This document shows positions 61,989 through 64,000 of a stretch of DNA of 64,000 bases, piece by piece. Source of the stretch: Clostridiaceae bacterium (GTDB taxonomy: Bacteria; Bacillota; Clostridia; Lachnospirales; Lachnospiraceae). The stretch covers positions 62,001-126,000 of the forward strand of contig CAJTGE010000014.1 of the NCBI GenBank assembly GCA_910575795.1, read 5' to 3'. A model generated the notes under the pieces. The model saw only the letters and a program-made list of their open reading frames with translations, ran no database searches and was not told where the DNA came from. Each line of letters starts with the position of its first letter. Position 1 is the stretch's first letter. Made by a program: the position numbers and the translations under genes.

Positions 61989-62933
61989 TCAAACCGCATG
62001 GATCTGCGTTCCATCCAGCCAGGAATACAGGTTTTCAAATACAATATCCGCCCGCTGCTCCATGGACTCCGCGGAGGCGAACCCGATATGGGGCGTGACG
62101 ATGGTATTCGGGCAATGAAGCAGGGGGTGATCCGCGGGAAGCGGCGGTTCCGTCTCAAACACGTCGCAGGCCGCCCCGGCAATCCTCCCTTCTGTAAGCG
62201 CCCGCGCCAAAGCCGTGCTGTCCACAACGCCGCCTCTGGCCGTATTGATGAGTATGGCGCTCTTTTTCATCAGCCGCAATTGCGCCTCCCCGATCAGGCC
62301 CTTTGTCTCCTCTGTCAGCGGGCAGTGGAGCGATACAATATCCGCCTCCCCAAGCAGCTCTTCCAGGGATGTCTGCCGGTCAATGGCCGCGTCCCGCACG
62401 GCGCTCCTGCTGAATGCCGTCACCGCGCACCCGAATGCCTTACAGAGCGCGGCCGTCTTCCTTCCGATCGCCCCCGCGCCTACAATCCCCACCGTTTTCC
62501 CGCACAGAAGATTCCCTACCAGTCCATCCTTTGTCCCTCCCTCGCGGCAGCGCGCTTCTGTCTCTGCCACATTCCGCAGCAACTGGATCATAAAGCTGAT
62601 GCTCAGCTCCGCCACGGCCTGGGTGGCATAGCCGGAAGCATTACTCACGGCAATGCCCCGCTGCCTGGCCTGGGCCATAGGGATATGATCCACACCGGTA
62701 AAGGCCACGTTGATAAATTTCAGCTCTTTTGCGGCCTCCAGCGCGGACGGGGCCAGGGGCATATTGGCCAGCATGAGCACATCCGCGTCCCGGCATCGCT
62801 CTGCCTGTACCCCGGGATCGGGATCCCTTTCGTAAACCGTAAACATATGGCCCATAGCTTCCAGCCTGCGGGCGTGTTTTTGAAGCGTCTCCCGGGAAAC
62901 GCCGAGTCCTTCCAGCAATACGATTTTCATTTT
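61989..62933 (-). CDS. D-isomer-specific 2-hydroxyacid dehydrogenase
   Basis: A 314-residue protein from ATG 62933 behind AGGAGGATGAACAAA. Its NAD domain has KTVGIVGAGAIGRKTAALCK; catalytic residues are the Arg in INTARGGVVDSTAL, the Glu in CDVFETEPPLP and the His in IVTPHIGFAS. Resembles glyoxylate/hydroxypyruvate reductases more than D-lactate-type enzymes. It heads the minus-strand set with LacI and the YiaK-like reductase, suggesting sugar-acid metabolism. I do not think it is the 2-hydroxyglutarate dehydrogenase of the hgd pathway. Confidence 0.88.
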   Translation of the reverse strand, partial: KMKIVLLEGLGVSRETLQKHARRLEAMGHMFTVYERDPDPGVQAERCRDADVLMLANMPLAPSALEAAKELKFINVAFTGVDHIPMAQARQRGIAVSNASGYATQAVAELSISFMIQLLRNVAETEARCREGGTKDGLVGNLLCGKTVGIVGAGAIGRKTAALCKAFGCAVTAFSRSAVRDAAIDRQTSLEELLGEADIVSLHCPLTEETKGLIGEAQLRLMKKSAILINTARGGVVDSTALARALTEGRIAGAACDVFETEPPLPADHPLLHCPNTIVTPHIGFASAESMEQRADIVFENLYSWLDGTQIHAV

Positions 62934-62969
62934 GTTCATCCTCCTCTGTTCTTATTCCCCCAGTCAACA

Positions 62970-63074
62970 ACCCCGCTGCAAGCAACGGGGCGTCAAACTT
63001 GCACGCTGCAGGGCAGCGGGGTATTTGACCCTCGCGGCAGTCGCCAAATGTGCATGCAAGCATGCCCACTTGGC
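62970..63074. repeat. Two inverted repeats upstream of the D-2-hydroxyacid dehydrogenase
   Basis: ACCCCGCTGC (62970-62979) pairs with GCAGCGGGGT (63013-63022). GCCAAATGTGCATGC (63043-63057) pairs with GCATGCCCACTTGGC (63060-63074) with two mismatches and a 2-nt loop. They lie between the Rpn gene's stop and the dehydrogenase start, and may serve as terminator plus palindromic repeat of an interspersed family. Confidence 0.5.
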
Positions 63075-63110
63075 TCGTTGCGCGCGGGAATAAAGTCCAC
63101 GCGGCCTGTC

Positions 63111-64000
63111 TTATTGCCCTTTGCCGGCAGAAAAAAGGCTATAGTAATGCTCGGCCCGCTCCCTTGTCAGGTCAAAAGAGCGTTCGATTTTGAGTAAAAT
63201 CCTCTCCTTTGTCAGATTATCCTCTAATCCGTCTAATATAAATGCTTTGATTCCTTGCTCGATTCCCCGTTCAATTCCCTGCTCAATTCCCTGCTCAATT
63301 CCCCGCTCAATTCCCTGTTCGATTCCCTGTTCGATTCCCTGTTCGATTCCCTGCTTAAATCCCTGTTTGATTCCCTGTTCAAGCCCCTGTTTAAGTCCAT
63401 CTTTTAAGCCGACTTCCCTGGCCTCCAGCATCATTTGGTTGTAATCAAGAATCGCCTTTTCCCTCGCTTCATATTCCAGGCGTTTCTCCTGGTCACTGCT
63501 GATCACCTGCAGCTTCTCATAAGCCCTTTCGATATAGGGGTTCTTTGCCGCCAGCATGTCAAATTCCTCCTTTTTCTCTGCGTTTATAAATTTCGCCCAC
63601 AGCAGGATCTCATCGCTGTCCTCTTTTAACTCCTTTGGAAGCTTTGGCAGCTCCACCACGTGGAATTCCAGTTTATCCGTATACAGCGTCCGCCGCGTAT
63701 CCTCCCGCAGGTGGAAGCATGAGTAGAATTCGCTTTCCCCCTTAAACAGATCAAAATCAAGGATGCTGATCCCCACGCATTTTTTAAAAACCGTATAATC
63801 CTGGCCTGAATGGATCTGTTCCGTATACATTTTTGCCAGATAGAACAGCGAGCGGTCCGCCCACACGGAAAGCGCTGAAAGCTGGATCTCGATATCGATC
63901 TCCGTATCGTCGTTCAGCAGGATGCGGACGTCCAGGATCCCCTGCTTATCATCCTTATGGAGCTTTCTCAGGCTTGTATTCAGCACCCGCGCTTCCCGGA
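63111..64000 (-). CDS. Rpn-family nuclease / putative transposase, 5' end outside window
   Basis: The frame stays open to the window edge; the visible part is about 295 residues. It begins inside the nuclease core with GILDVRILLNDDTEIDIEIQ (the D...E-x-E/Q motif) and LWADRSLFYLAKMYTEQ-like helices, then FHVVELPKLPKEL and, near residues 195-250 of the visible part, at least twelve Gln-Gly tetrapeptides (Q/K-G-I/F/L-E/K) encoded by 12-bp units at about 63249-63408. It belongs to a different subfamily from the copies at the left of the window. The initiating Met lies beyond 64000. Confidence 0.85.
   Translation of the reverse strand, partial: REARVLNTSLRKLHKDDKQGILDVRILLNDDTEIDIEIQLSALSVWADRSLFYLAKMYTEQIHSGQDYTVFKKCVGISILDFDLFKGESEFYSCFHLREDTRRTLYTDKLEFHVVELPKLPKELKEDSDEILLWAKFINAEKKEEFDMLAAKNPYIERAYEKLQVISSDQEKRLEYEAREKAILDYNQMMLEAREVGLKDGLKQGLEQGIKQGFKQGIEQGIEQGIEQGIERGIEQGIEQGIERGIEQGIKAFILDGLEDNLTKERILLKIERSFDLTRERAEHYYSLFSAGKGQ

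Noticed and set aside
61989..62933. The D-2-hydroxyacid dehydrogenase as hgdH (2-hydroxyglutarate dehydrogenase)
   Set aside because: It resembles glyoxylate/hydroxypyruvate reductases, sits in a LacI-controlled set 10 kb away, and lacks the IclR-like boxes.
61872..63197. A 441-codon plus-strand frame
   Set aside because: Antisense to the D-2-hydroxyacid dehydrogenase and crossing intergenic repeats; Arg/His/Gln-rich, no motif.
63249..63408. Regular 12-bp repeats as a CRISPR array
   Set aside because: Units are contiguous without spacers and encode a Gln-Gly repeat in frame.

Overview
The window reads as a chromosomal segment of a gut Lachnospiraceae member very close to [Clostridium] symbiosum. 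The strongest sign is the complete 2-hydroxyglutarate glutamate-fermentation cluster at 42.5-52.5 kb: hgdC-hgdA-hgdB, gctA-gctB, and the Na+-pumping glutaconyl-CoA decarboxylase gcdA-gcdB-gcdC-gcdC-gcdD. It carries two biotin-carrier genes, an arrangement known from C. symbiosum. Shine-Dalgarno sites, a CIRCE element, an FMN riboswitch and the Rpn-type genes fit the Clostridia.

Region 1 (about 0-20 kb) is a mobile accessory region. It ends on the right with a tyrosine integrase and an excisionase-type HTH protein. It carries a small relaxase plus ribbon-helix-helix pair, a phage-like recombination set (DUF932, YqaJ exonuclease, putative Rad52-like annealing protein), a P-loop ATPase resembling DUF927 primase-helicases, an XRE regulator, several uncharacterised proteins (including orphans of 678 and 749 aa), Rpn-family nuclease genes in three states of decay, an internally deleted IS transposase and a twice-frameshifted small gene. 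No type IV secretion genes are visible, so I infer an integrative and mobilizable element, perhaps with its left end near base 183.

Region 2 (20-37 kb) is core chromosome: a MerR regulator with a textbook 19-bp-spacer operator, a TAXI solute-binding lipoprotein, the riboflavin operon ribD-ribE-ribBA-ribH under an FMN riboswitch, a Na/Pi symporter, DAHP synthase followed by a MATE exporter, an FtsA-like ATPase with a long acidic linker, a lipoprotein, and a fused FeoA-FeoB iron transporter. Region 3 (37.2-38.6 kb) is a small islet bounded by an intact tRNA-Gln(CUG) and a copy of its 3' part, the footprint of a past tRNA integration. groES-groEL follows.

Region 4 (41-55 kb): an IclR regulator faces the hgd/gcd genes. 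Palindromes close to the known IclR box lie in the gcdD leader and upstream of hgdC, so I infer that it controls the pathway. Glutamate-derived (R)-2-hydroxyglutarate is converted to a CoA ester by GctAB, dehydrated by HgdAB (activated by HgdC) to glutaconyl-CoA, and decarboxylated to crotonyl-CoA by membrane GcdABCD with Na+ export. Two abutting long-hairpin repeats separate this cluster from glnS. Region 5 (55-64 kb) has L-lactate dehydrogenase, an MBOAT/SGNH-like O-acylation pair, a LacI-controlled set (D-2-hydroxyacid dehydrogenase, LacI, 2,3-diketogulonate-reductase-like enzyme) with two near-identical operators, and a 5'-truncated Rpn gene at the window edge. Coordinates use my chosen start codons, usually picked by Shine-Dalgarno spacing.
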